Assembly: GCA_963717075.1 (NCBI GenBank)
Contig: CAVQVI010000027.1
Coordinates: 372,001-436,000, forward strand
Direction: 5' to 3'
Length of the DNA stretch: 64,000 bases
DNA from: JBGOTP01 sp963717075
GTDB taxonomy: Bacteria > Acidobacteriota > Vicinamibacteria > Vicinamibacterales > CAVVIG01
How positions within the stretch are numbered: the stretch's first letter is position 1; each line of letters begins with the position of its first letter. Below, in pieces: positions 17,399-28,411 of this stretch. A program made the position numbers and the translations under genes. The notes under the pieces are model-generated. The model saw nothing but the letters and a program-made list of their open reading frames with translations. It was not told the DNA's origin and did not search any database.

Positions 17399-17848
17399 GT
17401 CCGAGACCTGATGACGGCCGACGTGACGACCTGCCGGCCCGAGACGAACCTCGCCGAGGCGGTTAGACAAATGTGGGAAAAAGATTGCGGGGTACTGCCC
17501 GTGGTTAATGACGAAGGCCGCGTCACAGGTGTGGTCACAGACCGGGATATCTGTATCGCGGTGGCAACCAGAGATCGATCCGCCGACCGTATCGCCGTAC
17601 GCGAAGTGGTCCAGGGCCATCCGCACACCTGCCTGGCAGAAGATGACGTGATGGTCGCACTGAAGACGATGAAGGCTCATAAGGTTCGCCGGCTTCCGGT
17701 CGTCACCGCCGACGGCCATTTGCGCGGCATCTTGTCGCTGAACGACGTCGTGACGCATGCACGCGCAGCATCAGCCGCGGAGATCGTCAGCACGCTCGCC
17801 AGCATCTGCGAGCATCGACGTCCCATCGTCGTTGCCGGTGCGGCATAA
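17393..17848 (+). CDS. Tandem CBS-domain protein
   Basis: 152 residues from ATG 17393 (MKVRDLMTADVTTCRP). Two CBS motifs pair into one Bateman module: the first through GVLPVVNDEGRVTGVVTDRDI and the second through VRRLPVVTADGHLRGILSLNDVV. Such stand-alone modules bind adenine nucleotides and act as energy sensors, frequently beside Hsp20 and BON genes in low-oxygen or starvation loci. The start was chosen by the conserved M-x-V-x-D-L-M opening; two earlier in-frame starts exist. Confidence 0.85.
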   Translation: MKVRDLMTADVTTCRPETNLAEAVRQMWEKDCGVLPVVNDEGRVTGVVTDRDICIAVATRDRSADRIAVREVVQGHPHTCLAEDDVMVALKTMKAHKVRRLPVVTADGHLRGILSLNDVVTHARAASAAEIVSTLASICEHRRPIVVAGAA

Positions 17849-17903
17849 ACGTTTAATAGCAACAGCCGTCGCTCGTCACAGCGATGAGACGTTGGAGGAC
17901 ATG

Positions 17904-18554
17904 ATGACCGACAAGGAACTGAAGCAACACGTGCAGAACGCGCTCGATTGGGAACCGAGTGTGGATGCAACCGACATTGGCGTGTCCGTTGACGAAGGTG
18001 TCGTGACGCTGCGGGGAAACGTGCATTCGTATGCGGAGAAATTGACGGCCGAGCGCGTCGCACTCCGCGTGTACGGCACGAAAGCCGTCGCCAACGATCT
18101 CGACGTGCACTTCGTCGGCGGCCGTGAGCGCACAGACACGGACATTGCGCAGGCTGCGGTCGCGGCCCTGAAGTGGAACGCGATCGTGCCGTCCGATCAC
18201 GTGACTACGGTGGTCAGGAACGGCTGGATCACACTGAGGGGAACCCTCGAGTGGCAATTCCAGCTGGACGCCGCGATGCGGGCGGTCCGAGACCTTGCCG
18301 GCGTGAGAGGAGTGGTCAACGAAATTGTCGTCAAGCCTCGCGTCAGCGCAGGAGACGTCCAGGCCAAGATCGAAGCCGCCTTCCGGCGAAGCGCCGAAAT
18401 CGATGCACGGCGAGTGAGCGTCACGGCCCAGGGCGGCACGGTTATCCTCACCGGGAACGTGCGGTCGTGGGCGGAGCGCAAAGAGGCCGAACAGGCGGCG
18501 TGGGCGGCGCCTGGCGTCAGTCAGGTCGACGATCGGCTGACCGTCGTGCCGTAG
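17904..18554 (+). CDS. Triple BON-domain protein
   Basis: About 216 residues starting at ATG 17904 after TTGGAGGAC. Three BON domains are visible: VSVDEGVVTLRGNVHSYAEK, VVRNGWITLRGTLEWQFQ and VTAQGGTVILTGNVRSWAER, each with the conserved central Gly and the GxV/GxL strand. BON proteins associate with membranes or osmotic-stress functions (OsmY type), but this one lacks a signal peptide and is probably cytoplasmic. It lies between the CBS and Hsp20 genes and likely shares their regulation. Confidence 0.83.
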   Translation: MTDKELKQHVQNALDWEPSVDATDIGVSVDEGVVTLRGNVHSYAEKLTAERVALRVYGTKAVANDLDVHFVGGRERTDTDIAQAAVAALKWNAIVPSDHVTTVVRNGWITLRGTLEWQFQLDAAMRAVRDLAGVRGVVNEIVVKPRVSAGDVQAKIEAAFRRSAEIDARRVSVTAQGGTVILTGNVRSWAERKEAEQAAWAAPGVSQVDDRLTVVP

Positions 18555-18610
18555 GGCATCGGCTCCACGGACAACATTTCGAAAATCATGCCGTAGACAA
18601 AGGAGCAGCC

Positions 18611-19057
18611 ATGGCACTCGTCAGATGGAATCCGTTTCATGAGCTCGAAGACATGCAGACCCGTCTCAACCGGTTGTTCGACGAATCACCGTTTCAGCGC
18701 TCGAGAGAGGGCGGGACGTCGCTGTCGGCTTGGTCACCCGCAGTCGATGTGCAGGAAACCGACAACGAGTACCTGATCAAAGCAGACCTGCCCGACGTGA
18801 AGAAAGAGGACGTCAAGGTGGCACTCCTGGAGGGCGCGCTGACGATCGAAGGCGAACGACAACAGGAGAAAGAGGAGAAGGGCAAGAAGTTCCACAAGAT
18901 CGAGCGCGAATACGGCAAATTCGTGCGCCGGTTCGTGTTGCCGACCGAAGTGGACTCGAGCAAGGTGCAGGCGGAGTTCAAGAACGGCGTGCTCAATGTG
19001 CATCTGCCGAAAGCCGCTGTCGCCAAGCCCAAGGCCATCGACGTCAAGGTGAGCTGA
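18611..19057 (+). CDS. Small heat shock protein, Hsp20 family
   Basis: 148 residues from ATG 18611, preceded by AAAGGAGC. The N-terminal arm LVRWNPFHELEDMQTRLNRLF is followed by an alpha-crystallin domain (AVDVQETDNEYLIKADLPDV...FVRRFVLPTEVD) and ends with GVLNVHLPKAAVAKPKAI. The A-x-x-x-GVL motif is intact (AEFKNGVL). It holds unfolded proteins until ATP-dependent chaperones act. Last gene of the bacterioferritin-CBS-BON-Hsp20 run. Confidence 0.9.
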   Translation: MALVRWNPFHELEDMQTRLNRLFDESPFQRSREGGTSLSAWSPAVDVQETDNEYLIKADLPDVKKEDVKVALLEGALTIEGERQQEKEEKGKKFHKIEREYGKFVRRFVLPTEVDSSKVQAEFKNGVLNVHLPKAAVAKPKAIDVKVS

Positions 19058-19078
19058 AAACGATCAATCGCGGGCTAC

Positions 19079-20800
19079 TCAGCGTTTGATCCAGCCGATG
19101 TCCTGGTACACCCACGGTTCTGCGAAGCCGAATGCGCCGAAATTGGCGAGCGTCTTCTTGCACGCGACGAGTTCCGGCCTCTGGTAGGTGGTGAGCGAGT
19201 GGACTTCCTGCCAGATCAGCGCGTCGGCGCGGTTCGCGATCTCGATGGCTTTCTTGCGATCGAGCTCCTGGTTCGCCTCGTTGAACAGCCGGTCGATGTC
19301 GTCGGACCCGACACGCGCGAAGTTCTGCTTGATGTCCAGCGTGCCATTGGCATTCTTCGTCGGATTGGCGTAGATCGATTTCGCCGAGCTGATCGGATAG
19401 GGAGTGCCGAGCCACGAGAAGACGGTGAGGTCGAACTGCCCGGGCGTGATGTACTTGTCGAAGAGATCCGTGCTGGGAACGGTATTGATCCGGAGCGTTA
19501 CGCCAATCTGCCCGAACATGTTCTGAACGAGTTCGGCTTCCTGCTTGGACGCGGTCACTCCGGCCGGGATGACGCACGTGACCTCGAGCGTCCGGCCCTC
19601 CTTCTTGCGGACGTTGCCATCGAGCTTCCATCCTGCGGCGTCGAGGAGCTGCCTTGCCTTGTCCGGGTTGTACTTGCCGATGTCGCCGGAATTGTCCTGG
19701 TACCCATCCTGGTTGGCCATGAACAGGTGGTTGTTGAGGATCTGCGGGCTGACGCCAAGGGGCCCCAGGAGCGCCCTGGCGATGGTCGCCCGGTCGATCG
19801 CCATGGCCAGGGCCTGTCGCACTCTGACGTCCTGCAGATTCGCACTCGTGGCGTTGAATGTGAAATGCCGGAAATTCGGTCCGCCGGCGACGCGGATCTC
19901 GACGTTGGCGATGTTCTTGGCCCTGTTGTACGTGTTGGCGTCAGGCCCAATATCCATGGCGTCGATCTCGCCGTTGGCAAGCGCGTCGATCTGGGCGTTG
20001 TGCTCGATGACACGGTAGACGAGTCTCTCGAGTTTCGCAGGCGCACCCCACCACTTCTCGTTGCGCACGAGCGTGATGGTCTTCGACGTGGAATCGACCG
20101 TTTCCAGTTTGAACGGACCGGCTGTCGTGAGGGGTCGATCCTTCCATCCCTCGTTGAAGATCTTGGCATTCTTGTTGGTCGAGGCTGGATAGATCGGGCT
20201 GAAGACGGCTGTCCAGTCGGCATACTTGTGCTTGAAGGTGACGATCACCTCACGGTCGTCCTTGCCCTTCTGCACGTTCTCGATATCTTCGTAGCCATTC
20301 GCCGACGAAATCTGGTAGGCCTTATCGGTTCCACTGTTGGCCTTCCATTGCCAGAAGAAGTCCTCCCACGTAAACGGCGTTCCGTCGTACCACGCCGCCC
20401 TTGGGTTGATCTCGTACGTCACCACCTGCCTGGGCTCGGTCCTCAGCGTCGGTTCGGAAGCGAGGTAGTTCCTGTCCCAGGCCGGTGCGCCAACCGCGTC
20501 GTTCGTGAAAGCGTGCGGCATGAGGGCTCCGATGACGAAGGCGTTGTCGGCCAGGGTGCCATCGAGCTGGTGGTAGTTGAAGTTCGGCGGCATGCCGTCG
20601 ATGGCAAACGTGAACGTGCCGCCGTCCTGCAGCTGATCCCTGGCGACGGGGTTGATCTGGTTGGTTGTGGCCGATGGCGCCGGGGCGGACGTCGCCGGCC
20701 CCGCATTGTTGCCGCCGCCCCCGCATGCCGGGACTGCGAGCATCAGGAGCGCCAGCGCGGTTGAGTGCGAGCATTTGCAGAATGTACCGTTCACGAGCAT
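19079..20800 (-). CDS. Oligopeptide/dipeptide ABC transporter substrate-binding lipoprotein (SBP family 5)
   Basis: 573 residues. The lipobox LAVPAC places the lipid on Cys26, followed by a Gly/Pro-rich linker. The SBP_bac_5 domain includes YEINPRAAWYDGTPFTWEDFFW, GPFKLETVDSTSKTITLVRNEKWW, DVRVRQALAMAIDRATIARALLG and KYNPDKARQLLDAAGW. These are standard for OppA/DppA-type binding proteins that deliver peptides to the permease. It is separated from the permease and ATPase genes on its upstream side by a 39-bp repeat array rather than a normal promoter region. Confidence 0.9.
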   Translation of the reverse strand: MLVNGTFCKCSHSTALALLMLAVPACGGGGNNAGPATSAPAPSATTNQINPVARDQLQDGGTFTFAIDGMPPNFNYHQLDGTLADNAFVIGALMPHAFTNDAVGAPAWDRNYLASEPTLRTEPRQVVTYEINPRAAWYDGTPFTWEDFFWQWKANSGTDKAYQISSANGYEDIENVQKGKDDREVIVTFKHKYADWTAVFSPIYPASTNKNAKIFNEGWKDRPLTTAGPFKLETVDSTSKTITLVRNEKWWGAPAKLERLVYRVIEHNAQIDALANGEIDAMDIGPDANTYNRAKNIANVEIRVAGGPNFRHFTFNATSANLQDVRVRQALAMAIDRATIARALLGPLGVSPQILNNHLFMANQDGYQDNSGDIGKYNPDKARQLLDAAGWKLDGNVRKKEGRTLEVTCVIPAGVTASKQEAELVQNMFGQIGVTLRINTVPSTDLFDKYITPGQFDLTVFSWLGTPYPISSAKSIYANPTKNANGTLDIKQNFARVGSDDIDRLFNEANQELDRKKAIEIANRADALIWQEVHSLTTYQRPELVACKKTLANFGAFGFAEPWVYQDIGWIKR

Positions 20801-20823
20801 CTCCTCATTGTCACCGGGTCACG

Positions 20824-21192
20824 GTCGTAGGCCCGATCTTCTGCCTTCTCGCGAAGCTTGCGCAGTCGGGCGTCCGCGCGGTCGTAGGCCCGACCTCCAG
20901 GTCGGGCGTGTTCGCACGGGTCGTAGGCCCGACCTTCAGGTCGGGCGTGTTCGCACGGGTCGTAGGCCCGACCTCCAGGTTGGGCGTGTTCGCACGGGTC
21001 GTAGGCCCGACCTCCAGGTTGGGCGTGTTCGCACGGGTCGTAGGCCCGACCTCCAGGTTGGGCGTGTTCGCACGGGTCGTAGGCCCGACCTCCAGGTTGG
21101 GCGTGTTCGCACGGGTCGTAGGCCCGACCTTCAGGTCGGGCGTGTTCGCACGGGTCGTAGGCCCGACCTTCAGGTCGGGCGTGTTCGCGTGC
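20824..21192 (+). repeat. Eight-copy 39-bp tandem array with an internal hairpin
   Basis: Eight contiguous 39-bp units run from 20881 to 21192, each beginning GTCGTAGGCCCGACC and ending in GTGTTCGCACGG; a degenerate unit precedes them from 20824. Each unit contains the inverted repeat GGCCCGACC...GGTCGGGC. Units 3-6 carry GGTTGGG instead of GGTCGGG, so the array has two sub-types. The unit is a multiple of three and reads openly in more than one frame. It lies between the stop of the ABC ATPase (21196) and the start of the binding-protein gene (20800). There are no unique spacers, so it is not a CRISPR array. Confidence 0.9.
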
Positions 21193-21195
21193 AAC

Positions 21196-23575
<2,380 letters not shown>

Positions 23576-23589
23576 GCCTGTCACGATCG

Positions 23590-24499
23590 CTACGTCGTCC
23601 GAATCCTGGCGTTCGGGTCGAAGGCGTCGCGCAGCCCGTCGCCGACGAGGTTGATGGCCAGCACCAACACGACAAGAAGGCCGGCCGGGAAATAGAACTC
23701 CCACGGATACGTGAGCGCTGCGCCGGCGTAGTCGCCGATGAGCGTGCCGAGCGAGACGTCCGGCGGCTGTACGCCGAAGCCGAAGAACGACAGGCCGACT
23801 TCCGCCAGAATCAGCGAGCTCACGTTGACCGTCGCGTCGATGATGAGCAGCGACGACATGTTGGGCAGAATGTGCCGAAAGATGATCCGCCATCCGGGCA
23901 CGCCCATGAACCGGGCGGCCTGGACGAACTCGCGCTCCTTCAGCGAGAGCGTCATGCCGCGCACGATCCGCGCAGTGATCATCCATTGGAACGCGGCCAG
24001 CAGCAGGACGAAGATCAGCCAGGTCCTGCCTCGAAACGACGGAGAGAGGATCGCGATGATGAGGAACGACGGGAGGACCAGGAGCAGGTCGATCAGTGTC
24101 AGCAGCACGGCGTTCAGCGCGCCAGCGAAGTAGCCGGCGAACGCCCCGACCACCGCAGCCAGCGCCGTGGACAGCGCGGCACCCAAGAGGCCGATGATCA
24201 GCGACTTCTGCATGCCGCGCATCGTCAACGCGAACATGTCGAAGCCGTTTTGCGTCGTGCCGAACCAGTGATCCTGCGACGGCGCGGAAAGGAACGCGTG
24301 GATGTCGAGCTCGTCATACTGCCACGTGACGAGATGAGGGACTGGCGTACGCGAATGTGAACAGCAGCAACACCGCGCCAAGGCCGCCCATGGCCAGCCG
24401 CTGCCGCAAGAAGCGCCTGAGCACGAGCTGGCCGCGAGATGCGGCCTCGGCGCCAGCGTCCTCAACTGCAACAACGGGAGTGGCGCCGCCCATCGTCAC
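23590..24499 (-). CDS. Peptide ABC transporter permease (OppC/DppC type), one frameshift
   Basis: Begins with GTG 24499 (overlapping the previous stop as GTGA), giving MGGATPVVAVEDAGAEAAS. After the first helix (GGLGAVLLLFTFAYA) an extra base near 24348 shifts the frame to VPHLVTWQYDELDIHAFLS. The rest is intact: HWFGTTQNGFDMFALTMRGMQ, the EAA loop REFVQAARFMGVPGWRIIFRHILPN and five more helices, ending DPNARIRTT. The EAA loop contacts the ATPase subunit. About 300 residues, normal for OppC. Confidence 0.85.
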
Positions 24500-25491
24500 G
24501 ACACGCGGACGCGCGGATCGAGCGCCGCGTACGCCACGTCGGAGAGAAAGCCGGCGATGAGCACGAGCAGGGCCACAAAGAGGGTGACCCCGGCCACCGA
24601 GTTCACATCGCTCTTGGTCACCGAATCGACGAAGTATTCGCCCATCCCGTGCCAGCCGAAGATCTTCTCCGTGAAGGTCGCGCCGACAAAAAGCAGGGCA
24701 AACTCATAGGCGAAGAACGTGGCCATCGGGATGAGCGCCGTGCGGAGGCCATGCTTGACGAGTGCGTGGGTGCGGCTCAGGCCCTTGGCTTGGGCGGTAC
24801 GCAGAAAGTCGCTGCCAAGCACGTCGAGCATGGCGTTACGCTGGTATCGGCCGTAGAAAGCGATGGCCACGGCTGTGAGTACGAGGGAGGGCAGCACGAG
24901 ATGGGCCATCCGGTTGACGAGTCCCTCCCACGACCAGGCCTCCAGACCGGGTGTGATTTCGCCCGTCGTGTACAGCAGCTTACTGTCTCCGGTGAAGCCG
25001 AGCACATTGTTCAACCCAATGCCTGCGTTCTTGAAGAGCACCGCGAGCACGACGGTTGGGATGGACAACGTCACGAAGGAGAAGATCGTCAGCAAGTAGT
25101 CCGAGGGCCGATATTGCTTGACCGCCCCGTACGCGCCAGCGGCAACGCCCAGGAGACTCCCCATGATGGCGCCGATGAGCAGAAGGCGCAGGCTGACCCA
25201 CATCCGGCGGCCGATCTCATCGTTGACCGGCTGGTTCTCGATCGTCAGGCCGAGATCTCCGTGAGCGAGCCCATTCAGCCAGCGGCCGAAGCGGATCAAC
25301 ACCGGAATCTTGTCGTTCATGTTCACCACGTCGAGCGCCGCATCCACTACCTCCGGCGGGGGCGGAGGATTGCGACCCTCGTAGCGTGCCCGTGGATTCA
25401 GTTGTGTGGCGGCGAGGACGTAGGCAATAGACGTCGAGACGATGACCAGGACGACGAGGTAGACGAGCCTGCGCAGCAGGAACCGGGCCAT
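24496..25491 (-). CDS. Peptide ABC transporter permease (OppB/DppB type)
   Basis: 331 residues. It starts with the typical hydrophobic MARFLLRRLVYLVVLVIVSTSIAYVL segment and has a periplasmic stretch with a Pro-rich insert, the EAA-like loop SDFLRTAQAKGLSRTHALVKHGLRTALIP, and the C-terminal EKIFGWHGMGEYFVDSV...DPRVRVS. It is first in the order permease B, permease C, ATPases, binding protein, all on the minus strand. Length and motifs are normal for OppB, with a larger first loop than usual. Confidence 0.88.
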   Translation of the reverse strand: MARFLLRRLVYLVVLVIVSTSIAYVLAATQLNPRARYEGRNPPPPPEVVDAALDVVNMNDKIPVLIRFGRWLNGLAHGDLGLTIENQPVNDEIGRRMWVSLRLLLIGAIMGSLLGVAAGAYGAVKQYRPSDYLLTIFSFVTLSIPTVVLAVLFKNAGIGLNNVLGFTGDSKLLYTTGEITPGLEAWSWEGLVNRMAHLVLPSLVLTAVAIAFYGRYQRNAMLDVLGSDFLRTAQAKGLSRTHALVKHGLRTALIPMATFFAYEFALLFVGATFTEKIFGWHGMGEYFVDSVTKSDVNSVAGVTLFVALLVLIAGFLSDVAYAALDPRVRVS

Positions 25492-25605
25492 GGTCGTGTG
25501 TCAGCGTACTTCGACCGCTGTCGTTGTATCAATGGCCGGTCGCGGACCGGCGGGGCGCTGCCGACCGCCGCAACGCTCGACGCCCCTCCAACGGGCACCT
25601 GGCGT

Positions 25606-26853
25606 CTAGGGAATGAGCGCTTCGAGTGCATCGCACGTGTCTTCGAGCGGATGGCTGTGCGCGATTGCCTGCGCCCAATGCCGGCACCGCTCGGCAACCC
25701 GCGAGTCGGACAGGAGCGCTGCCAGCTCTGTGGTCACGCGCTCGCCGTTGAATGCGTCTGGGCGCACCGAGCGTCCTACACCCAGGCGCCACAACCGCAT
25801 GCTGTTGTCTGGCTGATCGAACCCCATCGGCATCGTCAGTTGTGGGATTCCCGCTGCAAGCCCCTGCGCGCAGGTGCCAATCCCGCCATGGTGCACGATA
25901 GCAGCGCAGCGCGGCAGCACTTGTGAGAACGGCACGTACGACTCGTGCCACGCGTGCGGTCCGAGCGCAGGCGGCAGCTGTTCGGGATATTTCGTCAGGA
26001 ACAACGCTCGGCGGCCCAAACGGTGGGTTGCCTCGAGGGCTTCTGCAAAGAACGCCGCCGCGGCGCGATTCGCCGATCCCGGCGTAAAGAGGACCGGCGG
26101 TTCGCCTCGATCGAGGAACGCCTGCAGTCCGGGGCTGAATGGGTGTTCGTCCGGTTCGTCGTACAAGGGGAACCCGGTGAGCCGGAGCTGCTGCGGCCAG
26201 TCAGGCTGAACAGGGGCGAACCACTCGGGAAACAGCCCAACGACGCGTTGCGGCGAATGCAACCATCCCTTGAACACGCGCGACACCGGCGCGAGACCAA
26301 GCTCGCGGCGCCACCGATTGAACTCGGGGACGACATGACGATCGATGAGGTAGCGATCGATGGCCCACCACATCGTTCGCTTGATCCAGACCGGGAGACC
26401 GGACAGATCCCTGCCGGGTATCTGCGTCGGTTGTTGATAGTCGGATCGGAAGATGGAGGGCGCGAGATGAACCGTGGCGGCGGGCGCGTGGGAGACCTCT
26501 TCGAAGACGCGCGTCGCGAATGCCAGGGGGTGTCCGACGAGGACCGTGCGGCCCGGCTCGTACGCCTCAGCAATGCGCGCGTAGTCGGCAGGTATGAACG
26601 ACGCGAGCATCCGGAGCACGAGGGTCAGACCCCTCTGGCTGTGCCAGAGATCGGGATCTCTTGTGATGCGGTCGAAGTCCTCTGCGGATTGAGTCGCCAC
26701 GAAGCGCAAGCCCGCCCGCTCGCTGACGTGCCGGAACGGCGCCGCGGTCATCAGCGTGACGTCGTGGCCGCGCGCGCGCAGTGCGCGACCGATCCCGATG
26801 TACGGGTGGACGTCCCCGCTGGAGCCGACAGGAGTGAGAAGGAAGTCCGCGAT
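25606..26853 (-). CDS. Glycosyltransferase, GT1/MGT-like (UDP-glycosyltransferase fold)
   Basis: The conserved N terminus IADFLLTPVGSSGDVHPYIGIGRALRARGHDVTL lies upstream of the first usable ATG (26751), so the true start is near 26853, where the in-frame codon is ATC. This is either a rare start or a substituted ATG. The C-terminal nucleotide-sugar site is ESYVPFSQVLPRCAAIVHHGGIGTCAQGLAAGIPQLTMPMGFDQPDN, with the HHGGxGT motif. About 415 residues. The family transfers sugars to lipids, sterols or secondary metabolites; the acceptor is unknown. It abuts the zinc-ribbon gene with a gap of one base. Confidence 0.78.
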   Translation of the reverse strand: MADFLLTPVGSSGDVHPYIGIGRALRARGHDVTLMTAAPFRHVSERAGLRFVATQSAEDFDRITRDPDLWHSQRGLTLVLRMLASFIPADYARIAEAYEPGRTVLVGHPLAFATRVFEEVSHAPAATVHLAPSIFRSDYQQPTQIPGRDLSGLPVWIKRTMWWAIDRYLIDRHVVPEFNRWRRELGLAPVSRVFKGWLHSPQRVVGLFPEWFAPVQPDWPQQLRLTGFPLYDEPDEHPFSPGLQAFLDRGEPPVLFTPGSANRAAAAFFAEALEATHRLGRRALFLTKYPEQLPPALGPHAWHESYVPFSQVLPRCAAIVHHGGIGTCAQGLAAGIPQLTMPMGFDQPDNSMRLWRLGVGRSVRPDAFNGERVTTELAALLSDSRVAERCRHWAQAIAHSHPLEDTCDALEALIP

Positions 26854-26854
26854 G

Positions 26855-27268
26855 TCAGTGGACCACGGTGAGCAATTGTTCGCCGCAGCCCGTGCACATG
26901 TCGCCGATCAGGGCCTCCGGCGGGTATGTGCTACCGCAGAGCGCACACGGCCGATACCGGGCGAGGCGGGTTTCGCGTGCCGCGCGAATGAGGACGGTCA
27001 GCGCATTCATCAGATGGGTTTCGGGCATCCGGGTCCATCGCAGGAGGCCCAAGCGCTTGGGTTTCACCATGAAGCGGCCGGGCAGCACCCAGTTGCCGGC
27101 GAACTCAGACACAATCACGTTCGCTTCCGTGAGATGCACGACCACTTCCGCGGGGTCGCCTCCGGTGAACATCAGCGACCCATCGCTCGTTTCCTGCCGG
27201 TCCACAGGCGCCGGCAGGTGGGAGCCCAGAAACGCGATGATCTGCTCGTACCGCTCATCATTGCTCAC
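26855..27268 (-). CDS. Hypothetical protein with C-terminal zinc ribbon
   Basis: 137 residues. The N-terminal two-thirds form an unassigned alpha/beta domain. The C terminus holds CALCG...CTGCG, a four-cysteine zinc ribbon with a 15-residue spacing between the pairs. I do not recognise the family. Its stop lies just before the glycosyltransferase start, so the two are probably one transcript. It diverges from the HtrA gene with a 108-base shared upstream region. Confidence 0.6.
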   Translation of the reverse strand: MSNDERYEQIIAFLGSHLPAPVDRQETSDGSLMFTGGDPAEVVVHLTEANVIVSEFAGNWVLPGRFMVKPKRLGLLRWTRMPETHLMNALTVLIRAARETRLARYRPCALCGSTYPPEALIGDMCTGCGEQLLTVVH

Positions 27269-27376
27269 GCCCTACAGTATGCCGCAGTCACTCGGAAAGC
27301 GTGAGAAGAGGTTCGCGAATCGCTGCCACCCAAATGGGCGGTGCGCGCCTGGCAACCAGCTTCGTAGACTGGTGGT

Positions 27377-28336
27377 GTGATCGCGGAATCTCGAAAAGAG
27401 CCGCAGGACGACGGGGAACTGCTCGACGCGTATTCGCACGCGGTTGTGCGCGCAGTCGAGCATGTGGGGCCTGCCGTCGTGCGAGTCGACGCCGGGCGAG
27501 GCGGTGGCTCCGGCGTTCTTTTCACCCCGGACGGGCTGATTCTCACCAACAGCCATGTGGTCGAGCGGGCAGAGCACCTGCAAGTGACTCTGCCGGACGG
27601 CCGATCGCTTCGCGCGGACCGCGTCGGCGTCGATGCCGATACGGACCTTGCGGTCGTCCGGGTGGACGGATCCGCCGGATCTCCCCTGGCGTGGGCGACG
27701 CTCGGCGATTCGCGATCCGTCCGCGTCGGGCAGGTTGCGATCGCCATCGGCAATCCCTACGGCTTCCATCACTCGGTGACGACCGGCGTTGTCAGCGCAC
27801 TCGGGCGTTCGCTCCGCGCGCGGTCTGGCCGGCTCATGGATGACATCATCCAGACTGACGCGTCGCTCAATCCCGGTAACTCCGGCGGTCCGCTCGTCAC
27901 GACACGCGGTGAGGTGATTGGCATCAACACCGCGATGATTCTTCCGGCGCAGGGGTTGTGCTTCGCGATCGCCAGCAATACCGCGCGGTTTGTGGTTGGA
28001 CATCTGATTCGCGACGGTCGTGTTCGCCGCAGCTACATCGGTCTGGCGGGGCAGAATGTCCCTGTGCCCCGCGCCCTCGCACGTGCCAACCAGCTCGCGG
28101 TGTCCTCAGGTGTCTTCGTCACGTCGGTGGAGCCCGGGAGTCCAGCGTCGGTTGCAGGGCTCCGGGATGGCGACGTGGTTCTCGCATTCGCGGGGGCACC
28201 GGTCGCCGGCATCGATGACCTGCATCGGCGACTCACCGACGATCGCATCGGCCAGCCGTCGACGCTGACCATCCTGCGCGCAGGCCATCGTCGCCAACTC
28301 ACCGTCGTGCCCGCCGAGTCCCAGCGCAATGAGTAG
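27377..28336 (+). CDS. HtrA/DegP-family serine protease with one PDZ domain
   Basis: 319 residues from GTG 27377. The trypsin-like domain has an intact triad: His60 in LTNSHVV, Asp90 in TDLAVV and Ser169 in NPGNSGGPL. A C-terminal PDZ domain includes SYIGLAGQNVPVP and GVFVTSVEPGSPASVAGLRDGDVVLAF. There is no signal peptide or membrane anchor, so this HtrA appears cytoplasmic, or exported by an unseen route, which is unusual for the family. It faces a degenerate paralogue at 30039-30968. Confidence 0.88.
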   Translation: MIAESRKEPQDDGELLDAYSHAVVRAVEHVGPAVVRVDAGRGGGSGVLFTPDGLILTNSHVVERAEHLQVTLPDGRSLRADRVGVDADTDLAVVRVDGSAGSPLAWATLGDSRSVRVGQVAIAIGNPYGFHHSVTTGVVSALGRSLRARSGRLMDDIIQTDASLNPGNSGGPLVTTRGEVIGINTAMILPAQGLCFAIASNTARFVVGHLIRDGRVRRSYIGLAGQNVPVPRALARANQLAVSSGVFVTSVEPGSPASVAGLRDGDVVLAFAGAPVAGIDDLHRRLTDDRIGQPSTLTILRAGHRRQLTVVPAESQRNE

Positions 28337-28411
28337 CAGCATCACCTCGCGCAAGGTTGCGGCCGCGCTGAACCGACAGACAGAGCCGCACCGCGATTCC
28401 AGTTGCTCCTA

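Noticed and set aside
20824..21192. A CRISPR array
   Set aside because: The units are strictly contiguous 39-bp tandem repeats with no unique spacers, and no cas genes are in the window.
24439..25926. A 495-codon plus-strand ORF
   Set aside because: It is antisense to the OppB, OppC and glycosyltransferase genes, whose conserved motifs are on the minus strand.
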